A stretch of DNA of 64,000 nucleotides. Source: Bacillota bacterium (GTDB lineage Bacteria > Bacillota > Clostridia > Acetivibrionales > DSM-1351). The stretch spans positions 1-64,000 of the forward strand of contig JAEWMS010000077.1 in the NCBI GenBank assembly GCA_023393115.1, read 5' to 3'. The notes under the pieces were generated by a model. It was given only the letters and a program-made list of their open reading frames with translations. It was not told the DNA's origin and did not search any database. The stretch's first letter is position 1, and the number at the start of each line of letters is the position of its first letter. The translations under genes and the position numbers were made by a program. Of the stretch, positions 17,015 to 25,986 are shown in pieces.

Positions 17015-17078
17015 TGTGTAAGTTATTGCAATTTTTTATGTTATTAATAGTCAGCTTGATTTTCTCCGAACTTACACA
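17015..17078 (+). promoter_or_regulatory. Inverted repeat in the glnN upstream region
   Basis: The 330-bp gap before glnN is very AT-rich. Its one clear structure is a perfect 10-bp inverted repeat, TGTGTAAGTT (17015-17024) and AACTTACACA (17069-17078), enclosing 44 bases. It may be a closing stem of a leader RNA or a regulator site. I could not find the conserved core of the glutamine (glnA) riboswitch. A weak promoter-like TTGCAA-17-TATCTT lies further downstream, near 17157-17185. Confidence 0.4.
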
Positions 17079-17258
17079 GTCTTCTATTTTCAAGTTTTTC
17101 GTCAAGTAACGGGATGCTAACTGCTGATAAAAAAAGACGTAAGTATTTTTTTCTCTTGCAATTATTAATAAAAAATTGTATCTTTTAATAGTATAAATTA
17201 ATAATTGTATAAGTCTGTAATAGTCAATAATTATTTAATATATTTTATGAGGTGATTT

Positions 17259-19352
17259 ATGAGTCATTTAAGTGAAATCTTTGGTTCAAATGTATTCAAT
17301 GATTCAGTAATGAGAGAAAGACTGCCTAAGGCCACATATAAGGCACTTAGAAAAACAATGGATGAAGGACTTCCCCTTACCCTTGAAATTGCTGAAGTAG
17401 TTTCCAGCTGTATGAAGGATTGGGCAATAGAAAAAGGTGCAACTCATTATACACATTGGTTTCAGCCAATGACAGGCATAACAGCCGAAAAACACGATTC
17501 CTTTATTAACCCTACCGAAGACGGTAAGGTTATACTGGAGTTTTCCGGTAAAGAACTAATAAAGGGTGAAGCAGATGGTTCCTCCTTTCCATCCGGAGGT
17601 TTACGCGTAACCTTTGAAGCCAGAGGTTACACTGCTTGGGATTGTACATCTCCCGCTTTTATCAAAAACAATACTCTATACATTCCTACAGCTTTTTGCT
17701 CATACACCGGTGAGACCTTGGACAAGAAAACTCCTCTGCTCAGATCCATGGAGTGTTTATCAAAGAATGCAGTAAGAATCCTTCGCATATTCGGCAATGA
17801 GGATGTTACAAAAGTTACTGCTACAGTTGGGCCAGAACAGGAGTATTTCCTTATTGACAAAAAAGCATATGACAAGCGTAAAGATTTGATTTTTACCGGA
17901 CGTACTCTTTTTGGTTCAAAAGCTCCCAAGGGTCAGGAGATGGAGGATCACTATTATGGAAGCATAAAGGAACATGTATCGGTTTTCATGAAAGATCTTG
18001 ATGAAGAATTATGGAAACTGGGTATCTCTGCAAAAACCGAACATAATGAGGTAGCTCCTGCTCAACACGAGCTTGCTCCAATATTCTCTACTGCAAACAT
18101 TGCAACTGACCACAATCAGCTCACAATGGAGCTTCTTAAATCTGTGGCACTAAGACACGGCCTGGTTTGTCTGCTCCATGAAAAGCCCTTTGCGGGAGTT
18201 AATGGCTCCGGTAAACACAACAATTGGTCCTTATCCACAAATGACGGTCAGAACCTTCTTGACCCCGGCAAGACACCTCATGAAAACGCACAATTCCTTT
18301 TATTTCTGTGTGCCGTAATAAAAGCTGTCGACGAATACGCTGACCTCTTAAGACTTGCTGCCGGAAATCCCGGAAATGATCATAGATTGGGAGCGAATGA
18401 AGCACCTCCTGCAATAATCTCCATATTCCTCGGAGATCAGCTTACAAAAATCCTTGAGCAGATTGCTTGCGGTGAAGATATCTGCACTAATAAGGCAGGT
18501 AAATTGACTGTGGGCGTATCTACACTTCCTGCACTTTCAAAGGATACCACCGATAGAAACAGAACCTCACCATTTGCATTTACAGGAAACAAGTTTGAGT
18601 TCAGAATGGTAGGATCATCAGCCTCTATTGCTTCATCTAATTTCTTCTTAAATACTATAGTTGCTGATGTTCTGGAACAGTTTGCGGACAGAATGGAAAA
18701 GGCTGAAGATCTACAAACTGAAATTAATTGTATCATTAAGGAAGTTGTACAGAAAAACGGACGGGTAATATTTAATGGAAACGGCTATTCAGATGAATGG
18801 GTAACTGAAGCTGAAAAAAGAGGACTTCCAAACATAAAGAGCTATGTAGAAGCTATAAAATGTCTTCTGGATGAAAAAAATTTGGCGGTTATGGAAAAGC
18901 AAAAGGTTTTCAGCAGAGTTGAAATGCATTCAAGATATGAAATTTCACTTGAGAAGTATATAAAAACAATCAATATTGAAGCCCTGACTATGCTTGAAAT
19001 GTCGAAAAGACAAATTCTTCCCGCAGTTATAAACTTCGGTACTCAGATTGCCAACTCAATAAACCAGATAAAAAGCTGCGGAGTAGATGCTGATATAAGC
19101 GCAAATGAAGAATTACTTAAAGAAGTTACTTCACTTACTGCTCAGTTAAAGAAAGAAATCAACTGTCTTGATGAGAAGCTTTTAAAAGCTCAGGAAACAA
19201 ATCAGGATACCTATGAGCAAGGTATGCTTTATAGAAATGAAGTCTTTGTTCAAATGGGTAATTTGAGGTCTGTAGCCGATAAACTGGAATGCATTGTAGA
19301 TGCCAAACTGTGGCCATTCCCGACTTATGCAGATATCCTGTTTAATATTTAA
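17259..19352 (+). CDS. glnN: Glutamine synthetase, type III
   Basis: A 697-residue GSIII enzyme that makes glutamine from glutamate, ammonia and ATP in the cytoplasm, as a large dodecamer. The length, far above the 440-470 of type I, is diagnostic. Catalytic blocks are visible in order: the GPEQEYFLID strand with metal-binding Glu, the KTEHNEVAPAQHELAP segment, GVNGSGKHNNWS near the ATP/ammonia site, and NRTSPFAFTGNKFEFR at the C-terminal active-site strand. ATG follows GAGGTG. It is transcribed alone, ending at a strong terminator. The upstream gap contains an inverted repeat that could mediate nitrogen control; no GlnR-type gene is in the window. Confidence 0.97.
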   Translation: MSHLSEIFGSNVFNDSVMRERLPKATYKALRKTMDEGLPLTLEIAEVVSSCMKDWAIEKGATHYTHWFQPMTGITAEKHDSFINPTEDGKVILEFSGKELIKGEADGSSFPSGGLRVTFEARGYTAWDCTSPAFIKNNTLYIPTAFCSYTGETLDKKTPLLRSMECLSKNAVRILRIFGNEDVTKVTATVGPEQEYFLIDKKAYDKRKDLIFTGRTLFGSKAPKGQEMEDHYYGSIKEHVSVFMKDLDEELWKLGISAKTEHNEVAPAQHELAPIFSTANIATDHNQLTMELLKSVALRHGLVCLLHEKPFAGVNGSGKHNNWSLSTNDGQNLLDPGKTPHENAQFLLFLCAVIKAVDEYADLLRLAAGNPGNDHRLGANEAPPAIISIFLGDQLTKILEQIACGEDICTNKAGKLTVGVSTLPALSKDTTDRNRTSPFAFTGNKFEFRMVGSSASIASSNFFLNTIVADVLEQFADRMEKAEDLQTEINCIIKEVVQKNGRVIFNGNGYSDEWVTEAEKRGLPNIKSYVEAIKCLLDEKNLAVMEKQKVFSRVEMHSRYEISLEKYIKTINIEALTMLEMSKRQILPAVINFGTQIANSINQIKSCGVDADISANEELLKEVTSLTAQLKKEINCLDEKLLKAQETNQDTYEQGMLYRNEVFVQMGNLRSVADKLECIVDAKLWPFPTYADILFNI

Positions 19353-19371
19353 TATTTAGTATTCGTACTGC

Positions 19372-19420
19372 AAGAGCATACTAACGCTTAATATAAAGCC
19401 TTAGTATGCTCTTGTTTTTT
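19372..19420 (+). terminator. Rho-independent terminator of glnN
   Basis: A 13-bp perfect stem (AAGAGCATACTAA/TTAGTATGCTCTT) with a further GCTT/AAGC pairing inside the loop, followed on the plus strand by GTTTTTT. Confidence 0.95.
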
Positions 19421-19448
19421 GTCCTTCACTGTTACTACCTTATTTTTG

Positions 19449-20471
19449 TCACTTCATCATTAGCAAAAAAACAGAAAAAGTGCTGCCAACTCCCGGTGTG
19501 GATTTTACCTTTATGTACCCATCCTGTCTGGATATAATCTCTCTTGACAAATATAACCCGATTCCTACCCCATCCTGATTTTTGGAATTGCTGCCCCTGT
19601 AGAAGCGTTTAAATATGTTATTTATCTCTTTTCCCTCAATGCCTGACCCACTATCTTCTATATCAACTCTTACGTACATTTCATATTGCAAAATTCTAAT
19701 AGAAATCTTTCCATTGTCAGCGGTATACTTTACTGCATTTTCCAATATATTTGTAAAGGCTTCCGATGTCCACTTTTTATCAGTCTTTAAAACTATGTCC
19801 TCTCCGGGATTAAATGATAGATTAATTTGCTTTTTTTCTGCCCTAAGGTAAATTTGCTTTAATGCTGTCAACAGCAAGTCATTAAGGGAGCTTTTTTCCG
19901 GCTTTAATTGAATAATCCCGCCCTCCAGCCTGGTCATTTTTATCATGCTTTCCATTAACCAATTCAGCTTTTCAAGCTGGCCGACAATATTACATACAAA
20001 TTCCTGCTTGCTTTTTTCATCAAGCGTCTCATCCTTAAGAAACGAAACATATAAATTCAAATTACATAAAGGATTTTTTAGTTGGTGAGCTATATCGGAT
20101 ATAAGTGATTTTATTTCGTTTTTTTCCCTCTCAAGGCGATTATTTTGAGCTTTTAGAATACCTGACAGTTTAATAACCTGGGATTGCAGCTTAGATAGCA
20201 TATTATCATCAAGAGTAGAAAAAACTTCTGTTTCACGCATATCAATAATTGCTCCAACTACTTCAGACAGCTGCAAAAATACATTCTGTATGTGGTTCCT
20301 AACCGTGTTATAATGTACAAAACCAATAACAAGGCTAAGAAGTACGAAAGAGATATTTATTGTCATTTCTACAAAACTCCGTGAAACTACAATCCCATAA
20401 ACAAGGTATGCCACATTTATGGCAATAAACATCGTTAAGAGAACTGTTATTTTTTTACTTGTGTTCATCAT
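19449..20471 (-). CDS. Sensor histidine kinase of the ABC-transporter module
   Basis: A 340-residue kinase with two closely spaced N-terminal membrane helices (about 8-30 and 38-55) and almost no external loop, so it probably senses from within the membrane or through its transporter partner. The dimerisation helix has phospho-acceptor His129 in DIAHQLKNPL. The ATPase domain shows the N box (TNILENAVKYTAD), G1 (DSGSGIEG) and G2 (GVGIGLYLSREI). It lies downstream of the response regulator and the FtsX-type transporter genes on the same strand, the arrangement known from Bce-like peptide-resistance modules. Confidence 0.93.
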   Translation of the reverse strand: MMNTSKKITVLLTMFIAINVAYLVYGIVVSRSFVEMTINISFVLLSLVIGFVHYNTVRNHIQNVFLQLSEVVGAIIDMRETEVFSTLDDNMLSKLQSQVIKLSGILKAQNNRLEREKNEIKSLISDIAHQLKNPLCNLNLYVSFLKDETLDEKSKQEFVCNIVGQLEKLNWLMESMIKMTRLEGGIIQLKPEKSSLNDLLLTALKQIYLRAEKKQINLSFNPGEDIVLKTDKKWTSEAFTNILENAVKYTADNGKISIRILQYEMYVRVDIEDSGSGIEGKEINNIFKRFYRGSNSKNQDGVGIGLYLSREIISRQDGYIKVKSTPGVGSTFSVFLLMMK

Positions 20472-20518
20472 TATTCTCCATCATGTACTTTTCCGCTTTG
20501 TAAACTCTATTCTTAGCA

Positions 20519-21193
20519 CTATCCTCCCCACGTATAGCCTATACCAAAAACTGTTTTTATGTAATCTGGGTTTTTGGCATCCGATTCCAACTTCTGTCGG
20601 AGTCTACGCATATTGACACTAACAGCGTTCTCATCAACAAAGGCCTCATCCACGTCCCAAAGTTTTTCCAATATTATTTTACGTGTAAGAACCTGTCCAC
20701 TATTTCTTGTAAGTAAGGTAAGAAGCTTATATTCTGTGGGTGTCAATTTTACTACCTCATTCGCCTTTTTAACCAACATCTTATCATAGTCGATTAGTAT
20801 CTCACCTGATCTGAAGAGATTTTGTTCTGTATTGGCTGCTCTCCTTAGAACGGCTTGAATTCTGCGGAATAAAACCTCAAGTGAGAACGGTTTTGATATG
20901 TAGTCATCACACCCTGAAAGGAAACCCCTTATAATATCAGCTTCAGTATCATTGGCTGTAATAAATATGATGGGTACTTGTGAAATTACTCTGATTTGCT
21001 TACAGAGCTCCAGACCGCTTTTATCCGGCAGATTTATGTCAAGTAATACAAGATCAAAGCTATCTATCATAAAAAGCGAATATCCTTCAGAATATGAAAA
21101 GCTGCATATTACAGAGTATTCATGCTTTTCTAAAGCCAATCTTATCCCTCTGTTTAGCAGAGTATCATCTTCTACAATAAGTATTTTTTCCAT
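20519..21193 (-). CDS. OmpR/PhoB family response regulator
   Basis: A 224-residue two-domain regulator. The receiver domain has acidic residues at 9-10, phospho-acceptor Asp52 (LVLLDINLPDKSG), the switch Thr in FITAND and the conserved Lys in YISKPF. The C-terminal winged helix binds DNA (VKLTPTEYKLLTLLTRNSGQ, then DENAVSVNMRRLRQKL). ATG follows GAGGATATAAAGA. It precedes its kinase by 48 bp and follows the permease gene by about 100 bp, so it probably activates the transporter operon in response to the kinase. Confidence 0.95.
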   Translation of the reverse strand: MEKILIVEDDTLLNRGIRLALEKHEYSVICSFSYSEGYSLFMIDSFDLVLLDINLPDKSGLELCKQIRVISQVPIIFITANDTEADIIRGFLSGCDDYISKPFSLEVLFRRIQAVLRRAANTEQNLFRSGEILIDYDKMLVKKANEVVKLTPTEYKLLTLLTRNSGQVLTRKIILEKLWDVDEAFVDENAVSVNMRRLRQKLESDAKNPDYIKTVFGIGYTWGG

Positions 21194-21294
21194 TCTTTAT
21201 ATCCTCATTTTATAGCCTCATTAATAAATCATTGCTATACTTGAAAGACTCATACCTTTCGTGGTAGTTATATACATTAATACTTAATTTTAGC

Positions 21295-23805
21295 CTATCC
21301 TTCAATACTTCTCAACCTTTCTGTCACACTTTGTTTCATTGCTGTTTTTAACGTAAGCTCAGGTACTAAAAGACACACGGTAATTATCATTAAAAATGCT
21401 ATGAGTAAAGGTATTAAAGGAAAGGTATAGACTGCATATGTTGCTTCGGTTTTGAACAGAGAAAAGAGTGCAAATGATATTGCATTACCCGGTATTAAAA
21501 CCATAATGCATGTTATTAGCGCATATATTCCTCCTTCAAATAAGAGCATTTTCCTCAATTGCGAAGAGGTCATTCCAATACTCTCCAGCACTGCAAACTC
21601 CTGCCTTCTGATATTGACACTTGTTACCATGACATTAATAAAGTTCATTACTCCTATATAAGCAAGTATAAGTGACATTCCTCCGCCAAGAATAAACATT
21701 ATTACTTTCGTGCTACTAAATTGATCTATCATCTTTAACCTTGAATCCAAAGTAACTCCATTATCTTCTCCGATCAGGGCTTGTAATTGGCTTAATACCT
21801 TTTTCTCCTGACCAGCTTCAGCATCTAAAGTAAATGCATAAATTAAAGGCTCCTTGAAAAGTTGCTTCATTTTAGTATTACTAATAAATATTTTTGGAGC
21901 CATACCGCTATATCCTTTGTATGGGGTATCATCAGGTATTATGCCGCCAAGTTTTATTGTTGAAACAGCATTAATATCCTTATCAGAAAAAGTTATTTCA
22001 GAGCCTATTTTGTACAGTTCAGGTGTATTTGAAGAAAACAGAACTATTTCGCCCTTTTCAAAGGCACTAAGGTTAATTGGATTTTTCAAACTTAAATTAA
22101 GTTCTTTTATGTAATCGGTGTCAACCCCAATCAGGCAGCTCCAAAATAATTCGGGTTCTTTTATAAACTGCTCAGTATTTTGGGGCGGCAGCTTATATCT
22201 TTTCTCCCTATCTTTTATATGTTTACCATAGAGGTCATCAGAATATTTGATGTTAACTTCCTGCATAGAAATTTGTCTAGTGTTTTTTATACCGTCTATA
22301 GCCTTTAGCTTCTGGATAAAATTATCATCGAATTTTTGCTTAATGGAACTGTCATAATTTACAGTATTGTTTGTTAATTTAAAATCGTTCTTTATATAAC
22401 TTGCTACCAGATTTTCAGTATCCATACTAAGCACCAGAGTATTTATTACCAAAAATGTCGTTATGCCCATAAACAGAGAAACTAGAACCAGCATCGCCCT
22501 CCTTTTGTCACGAAAAATATTTTTAAAGGCCATCTTATGAGTTTTACCGCCGCCGACCGATTTACTTATCTGCCGCTTTGATGATAAACCTGTGTACCTT
22601 ACTGCCTCAACAGGTGATATACTTCCCGCTTTTCGAGCCGGCTTCATACTTCCCGCCAGTGTTGTCAGCAATGTAAATAGTGCTGCGCCGATAAAAATAA
22701 TCGGATTGAATGAAACCTTGACTCCCCCTACACCATTTTCAAAATTTAGTAAAGATAGTGCAATGGGTATTACAATAAATGCTACCAAGCCGCCAAGCAT
22801 CAGTCCTACAGGTATTCCAAGCACTGTAAGCCTCAAGGTCTGACCTTTTACAATTCTGCCCAGCTGTACAGGAGTTGTTCCTATTGTTTTAAGCAATCCA
22901 TAATACCTTATGTCCTTCGCAACCGACAAAGATAAAACGTTGTATATCAGTAGATATCCGCTAAGCATTATAATAAATATTATAAAAATCATTCCCAGTA
23001 AAGTACCGGTGTCAGCAATACTACCATTTTCATACATAGGTACAACTTTGAGCTTTTGATCACTTTTAAGCTTAATATCCTCTGCCAGCTTCTGGAGCTT
23101 TGAGTTCATATTACTTTGCGATTTGAACATAATGGAAGCAGCTCCCGACATTCTTGTAGAAATACCTTCGCTTTTCATAAATTCATATGAAACGTGCATT
23201 GAACCTACATTATCTGAGCGCAGATTCATATACTCAGTGTAATAACCGGATAAGATAAATTTCCTACTCTTTTCTTCATATGTTTCATTATTCAAAGTTA
23301 CCCGGTATTTCAGCTCTATTTCCATTCCGATATTAGGAGCTACAATCCCCATACGTTTAAGTATCCACTCAGGAATCATTATTTCATTTATTTTTTGAGG
23401 ATAGCCTCCAACAATATTGCTCATTGTCGGACTACGCATAATCTCCCACTCAGCTTTATCATACCAGTGAAGAGCCAGCACCATATTACCCATTTCGGGA
23501 GTTTCTATTATATCTGCCACATGTGCCTGTAAACTAAAATATTTTATATAGTCCAAGGTTCGAATTTTTTGTATCTGTTCATCTGTAGGATAGGCCAGAG
23601 CCAAATGAGCGGTAGTACCCATAGCTCTCAATTGCTGAAGCTTTATAGTTTCAATGGCACTCATGCCAATACTGAAAATGGTTGTAATTAAAAAGGCGGT
23701 TAGACTTATAGCTAATACCACTAATATGTTTCGAAGCCTGTTAGCCTTCATTGTACGCATTATTAGCTTCTTAATTATTTGTTTGTTATTTGTTGGGCAC
23801 TTCAT
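21295..23805 (-). CDS. FtsX-type ABC transporter permease (MacB/Bce-like)
   Basis: An 836-residue permease. TM1 lies near residues 25-48, followed by an extracellular MacB-type periplasmic-core-like domain. The first FtsX unit of three helices covers about 265-390. After a cytoplasmic linker comes a second half repeating the plan: a TM near 440, a large outer domain of about 200 residues, and a final three-helix FtsX unit ending at the C terminus. Such transporters act by mechanotransmission or export, often removing antimicrobial peptides or moving lipoproteins. Its start overlaps the ATPase stop by 4 bp. Substrate unknown; peptide resistance is inferred from the neighbouring two-component pair. 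Confidence 0.9.
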   Translation of the reverse strand: MKCPTNNKQIIKKLIMRTMKANRLRNILVVLAISLTAFLITTIFSIGMSAIETIKLQQLRAMGTTAHLALAYPTDEQIQKIRTLDYIKYFSLQAHVADIIETPEMGNMVLALHWYDKAEWEIMRSPTMSNIVGGYPQKINEIMIPEWILKRMGIVAPNIGMEIELKYRVTLNNETYEEKSRKFILSGYYTEYMNLRSDNVGSMHVSYEFMKSEGISTRMSGAASIMFKSQSNMNSKLQKLAEDIKLKSDQKLKVVPMYENGSIADTGTLLGMIFIIFIIMLSGYLLIYNVLSLSVAKDIRYYGLLKTIGTTPVQLGRIVKGQTLRLTVLGIPVGLMLGGLVAFIVIPIALSLLNFENGVGGVKVSFNPIIFIGAALFTLLTTLAGSMKPARKAGSISPVEAVRYTGLSSKRQISKSVGGGKTHKMAFKNIFRDKRRAMLVLVSLFMGITTFLVINTLVLSMDTENLVASYIKNDFKLTNNTVNYDSSIKQKFDDNFIQKLKAIDGIKNTRQISMQEVNIKYSDDLYGKHIKDREKRYKLPPQNTEQFIKEPELFWSCLIGVDTDYIKELNLSLKNPINLSAFEKGEIVLFSSNTPELYKIGSEITFSDKDINAVSTIKLGGIIPDDTPYKGYSGMAPKIFISNTKMKQLFKEPLIYAFTLDAEAGQEKKVLSQLQALIGEDNGVTLDSRLKMIDQFSSTKVIMFILGGGMSLILAYIGVMNFINVMVTSVNIRRQEFAVLESIGMTSSQLRKMLLFEGGIYALITCIMVLIPGNAISFALFSLFKTEATYAVYTFPLIPLLIAFLMIITVCLLVPELTLKTAMKQSVTERLRSIEG

Positions 23806-24479
23806 AACTCTGCACCCCCGACTATTTTACCGTCTTCAATGCGTATGACCCTATCAGCCAACTGCGAAATTTCTTCATTATGAGTTATCATGACAATAGT
23901 CTGATTGAACTTTTTGCTGGTCATTTTCAATAATCCGACTACCTCAAGGCCAGTTTTACTATCAAGGTTCCCTGTGGGCTCATCCGCTAGTATTATTGCA
24001 GGCTTGGTGGCTAAAGCCCTGGCTATGGCCACCCGCTGCTGCTGACCGCCCGATAGATTATTGGGAAGATTTATAAGCTTTGAGGACAATCCAAGCGTTT
24101 CAATGATACTGTTAAGGTATTCTTTATCAAGGGTACCTCCATCCAACTCAACGGGTAGAGTAATATTCTCATAGACATTCAGAACCGGTACTAGATTATA
24201 ATTCTGAAAAACGAACCCAATGTTTCTTCTTCGGTATATTGTTTTTTGTTCATCGTTCATTTTCATGATTTCCTTACCAGCTACCAGAATTGTACCGGAA
24301 GTAGCATTGTCAAGTCCTCCAAGCATATGTAACAAAGTAGATTTTCCACTTCCCGAGGAGCCTACAACTGCAACGAATTCCCCTTGATTAATATCTAGAC
24401 TGACGCCATCAAGAGCTTTAACTAAGTTCTCCTTGTTACCATAATATTTTCTTAAGTCCACTGTTTGTAAAATACACAT
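23802..24479 (-). CDS. ABC transporter ATP-binding protein (MacB/LolD type)
   Basis: A 225-residue ATPase powering the adjacent FtsX-type permease. It has Walker A GSSGSGKST, the Q loop in FVFQNYNLVPVL, signature LSGGQQQRVAIARAL, Walker B IILADEPTGNLDS and H-loop His in MITHNEE. The NLVPVLNVYENI segment after the Q loop is characteristic of the lipoprotein/antimicrobial-peptide transporter group. ATG follows a GAGTGAG site. It is the first gene of a four-gene run (ATPase, permease, response regulator, kinase), all on the minus strand. Confidence 0.95.
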   Translation of the reverse strand: MCILQTVDLRKYYGNKENLVKALDGVSLDINQGEFVAVVGSSGSGKSTLLHMLGGLDNATSGTILVAGKEIMKMNDEQKTIYRRRNIGFVFQNYNLVPVLNVYENITLPVELDGGTLDKEYLNSIIETLGLSSKLINLPNNLSGGQQQRVAIARALATKPAIILADEPTGNLDSKTGLEVVGLLKMTSKKFNQTIVMITHNEEISQLADRVIRIEDGKIVGGAEL

Positions 24480-24576
24480 ATATTTCTCACTCCAAAATAC
24501 TAATTTAACCCTGTCTCCTGAAAAGTAAATTGCATAAAGTCAGACCACACATAGAAGGTGTCTGGTCTTCGTAGTA

Positions 24577-24615
24577 CAAAAAATTCAGACCATAAACAAG
24601 TTTATAGTCTGAATT
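24577..24615 (-). terminator. Terminator of the kor operon
   Basis: A 16-bp stem with one mismatch (AATTCAGAC-ATAAAC/GTTTAT-GTCTGAATT), followed on the minus strand by a TTTTTTG tract, about 50 bp after korC. A second, weaker hairpin (AGACCA/TGGTCT, 24542-24568) follows as a possible back-up. Confidence 0.9.
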
Positions 24616-24663
24616 ATAATTCTAAGTTCTTACAATATTGTGACAGAATTTATTAATTTATTT

Positions 24664-25197
24664 CTAAAAGTCATGACCAAGATCCAAAGCCTTCATTTCT
24701 TCAGGAATCATATGATGCTTTTTAGCAGGCAGAACTTTTTTGAGGGCTGCTTCAAAGCTTTCTTTTGAAACAATACCTGTCTTCGCAAGCAATTTACCCA
24801 AAATAATAATGTTTGCATATGTTTGGTTACCCATATCTGATGCAAGCTGTGAAGCAGGAACACCTGTGAAATCAACGTCAGTTCTCTTTGGCTTAGCTTC
24901 CACCAATGAGCTGTCGGAGATAATCAAACCATTTGGTTCAACCACCTTTTCAAATTTCTCAAGAGAAGGACCGTTCATAACCACCAAAACATTTGCTGTG
25001 TCAAGTATTGGTGAACCAACGGGCTCATCGGATATTACAACACTGCAATTTGCAGTTCCGCCTCTCATTTCAGGTCCATAGGATGGAAGCCATGAAACAT
25101 ATTTTCCTTCCAACATACCTGCATATGCCAGCAGTCTACCGGCTGAGAGGATACCCTGTCCACCGAAGCCTGCAATTATTAATTCTAATTGTTTCAT
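24664..25197 (-). CDS. korC: 2-oxoacid:ferredoxin oxidoreductase, gamma subunit
   Basis: A 177-residue subunit of the PorG/KorC family. It opens with the signature IIAGFGGQGILSAGRLLAYA, continues with SWLPSYGPEMRGGTANCSV, and ends with a helix-rich tail. In the complex it helps bind coenzyme A and completes the oxidative decarboxylation of a 2-oxoacid (2-oxoglutarate or branched-chain acids) to acyl-CoA, with electrons passing to ferredoxin. It begins one base after korB ends, behind GGAGGTGTAGT, and is the last gene before the terminator. Whether the substrate is 2-oxoglutarate (Kor) or 2-oxoisovalerate (Vor) cannot be decided from sequence alone. Confidence 0.9.
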   Translation of the reverse strand: MKQLELIIAGFGGQGILSAGRLLAYAGMLEGKYVSWLPSYGPEMRGGTANCSVVISDEPVGSPILDTANVLVVMNGPSLEKFEKVVEPNGLIISDSSLVEAKPKRTDVDFTGVPASQLASDMGNQTYANIIILGKLLAKTGIVSKESFEAALKKVLPAKKHHMIPEEMKALDLGHDF

Positions 25198-25198
25198 A

Positions 25199-25945
25199 CT
25201 ACACCTCCAAATCCTTTCCTTTAAAGTTACCCAAAGGATAGAATGGCATCATGTTCTGCTCAAGCCATTTAAGTGAATCAACAGGATTTATACCCCAGTT
25301 GGTTGGGCAGGTTGATAAAACTTCTACTATTGAGAAGCCTTTCTTGGCCTTTTGTACCTGGAAGGCTTTCTTTATAGCAGCTTTGGTCTTATTTATATTT
25401 TTAACGTCATGAACAGAGGTTCTCTCAACATAAACTGCTCCTTCAAGAGTAGAAAGCATTTCACAGACCTTAACAGGGTAACCATGTATTTCTGGCTTTC
25501 TACCAAATGGTGAGGTGGTAGTTACCTGATTCAATAAAGTCGTAGGTGCCATTTGGCCTGAAGTCATACCGTATATTGCATTGTTTACAAACACAGTTGT
25601 TATATTCTCTCCTCTGGTTGCAGCATGAACAATTTCAGCAGTTCCTATAGCTGCAAGGTCTCCGTCACCCTGATAAGTAAATACAAAGTTATCAGGATGA
25701 ACTCTCTTTACTCCGGTAGCGACAGCAGGAGCTCTACCATGTGCCGCCTGAACCATGTCACAATTAAAGTATTCGTAATTGTTATATGCGCAGCCAACAG
25801 GTGATACGCCTATGGTAGTACCTTCTATATCAAGTTCATCAATTACTTCGGCTATCAATCTGTGGATTATACCATGAGTACATCCGGGACAATAGTGAAG
25901 TGACAAATCTTTTAACGCATGTGGTTTTTTAAACACTGTTGCCAT
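25199..25945 (-). CDS. korB: 2-oxoacid:ferredoxin oxidoreductase, beta subunit (TPP-binding)
   Basis: A 248-residue thiamin-diphosphate-binding subunit. The opening HYCPGCTHG carries two cysteines typical of the family. The TPP/Mg motif appears as GDGDLAAIG followed about 25 residues later by NNAIYGMTSGQMAPTT. It decarboxylates the 2-oxoacid and passes electrons to iron-sulfur centres. The ATG used has GGAG 6 bases upstream; an upstream TTG in frame lies too close to its own AGGAGG. It sits 41 bp after korA. Its need for thiamin diphosphate links it functionally to the riboswitch-controlled thi operon elsewhere in the window. Confidence 0.93.
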   Translation of the reverse strand: MATVFKKPHALKDLSLHYCPGCTHGIIHRLIAEVIDELDIEGTTIGVSPVGCAYNNYEYFNCDMVQAAHGRAPAVATGVKRVHPDNFVFTYQGDGDLAAIGTAEIVHAATRGENITTVFVNNAIYGMTSGQMAPTTLLNQVTTTSPFGRKPEIHGYPVKVCEMLSTLEGAVYVERTSVHDVKNINKTKAAIKKAFQVQKAKKGFSIVEVLSTCPTNWGINPVDSLKWLEQNMMPFYPLGNFKGKDLEV

Positions 25946-25986
25946 TTTACTCTCCATTTCCGGAAGGGTTAACAAATCCCTCCTGA

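Noticed and set aside
16930..17258. Glutamine (glnA-type) riboswitch before glnN
   Set aside because: The conserved core bases of that motif are not seen; only a plain inverted repeat is present.
24542..24568. A separate terminator for a gene on the plus strand
   Set aside because: No plus-strand gene ends here and the T-run is poor; treated only as a possible back-up for the kor terminator.
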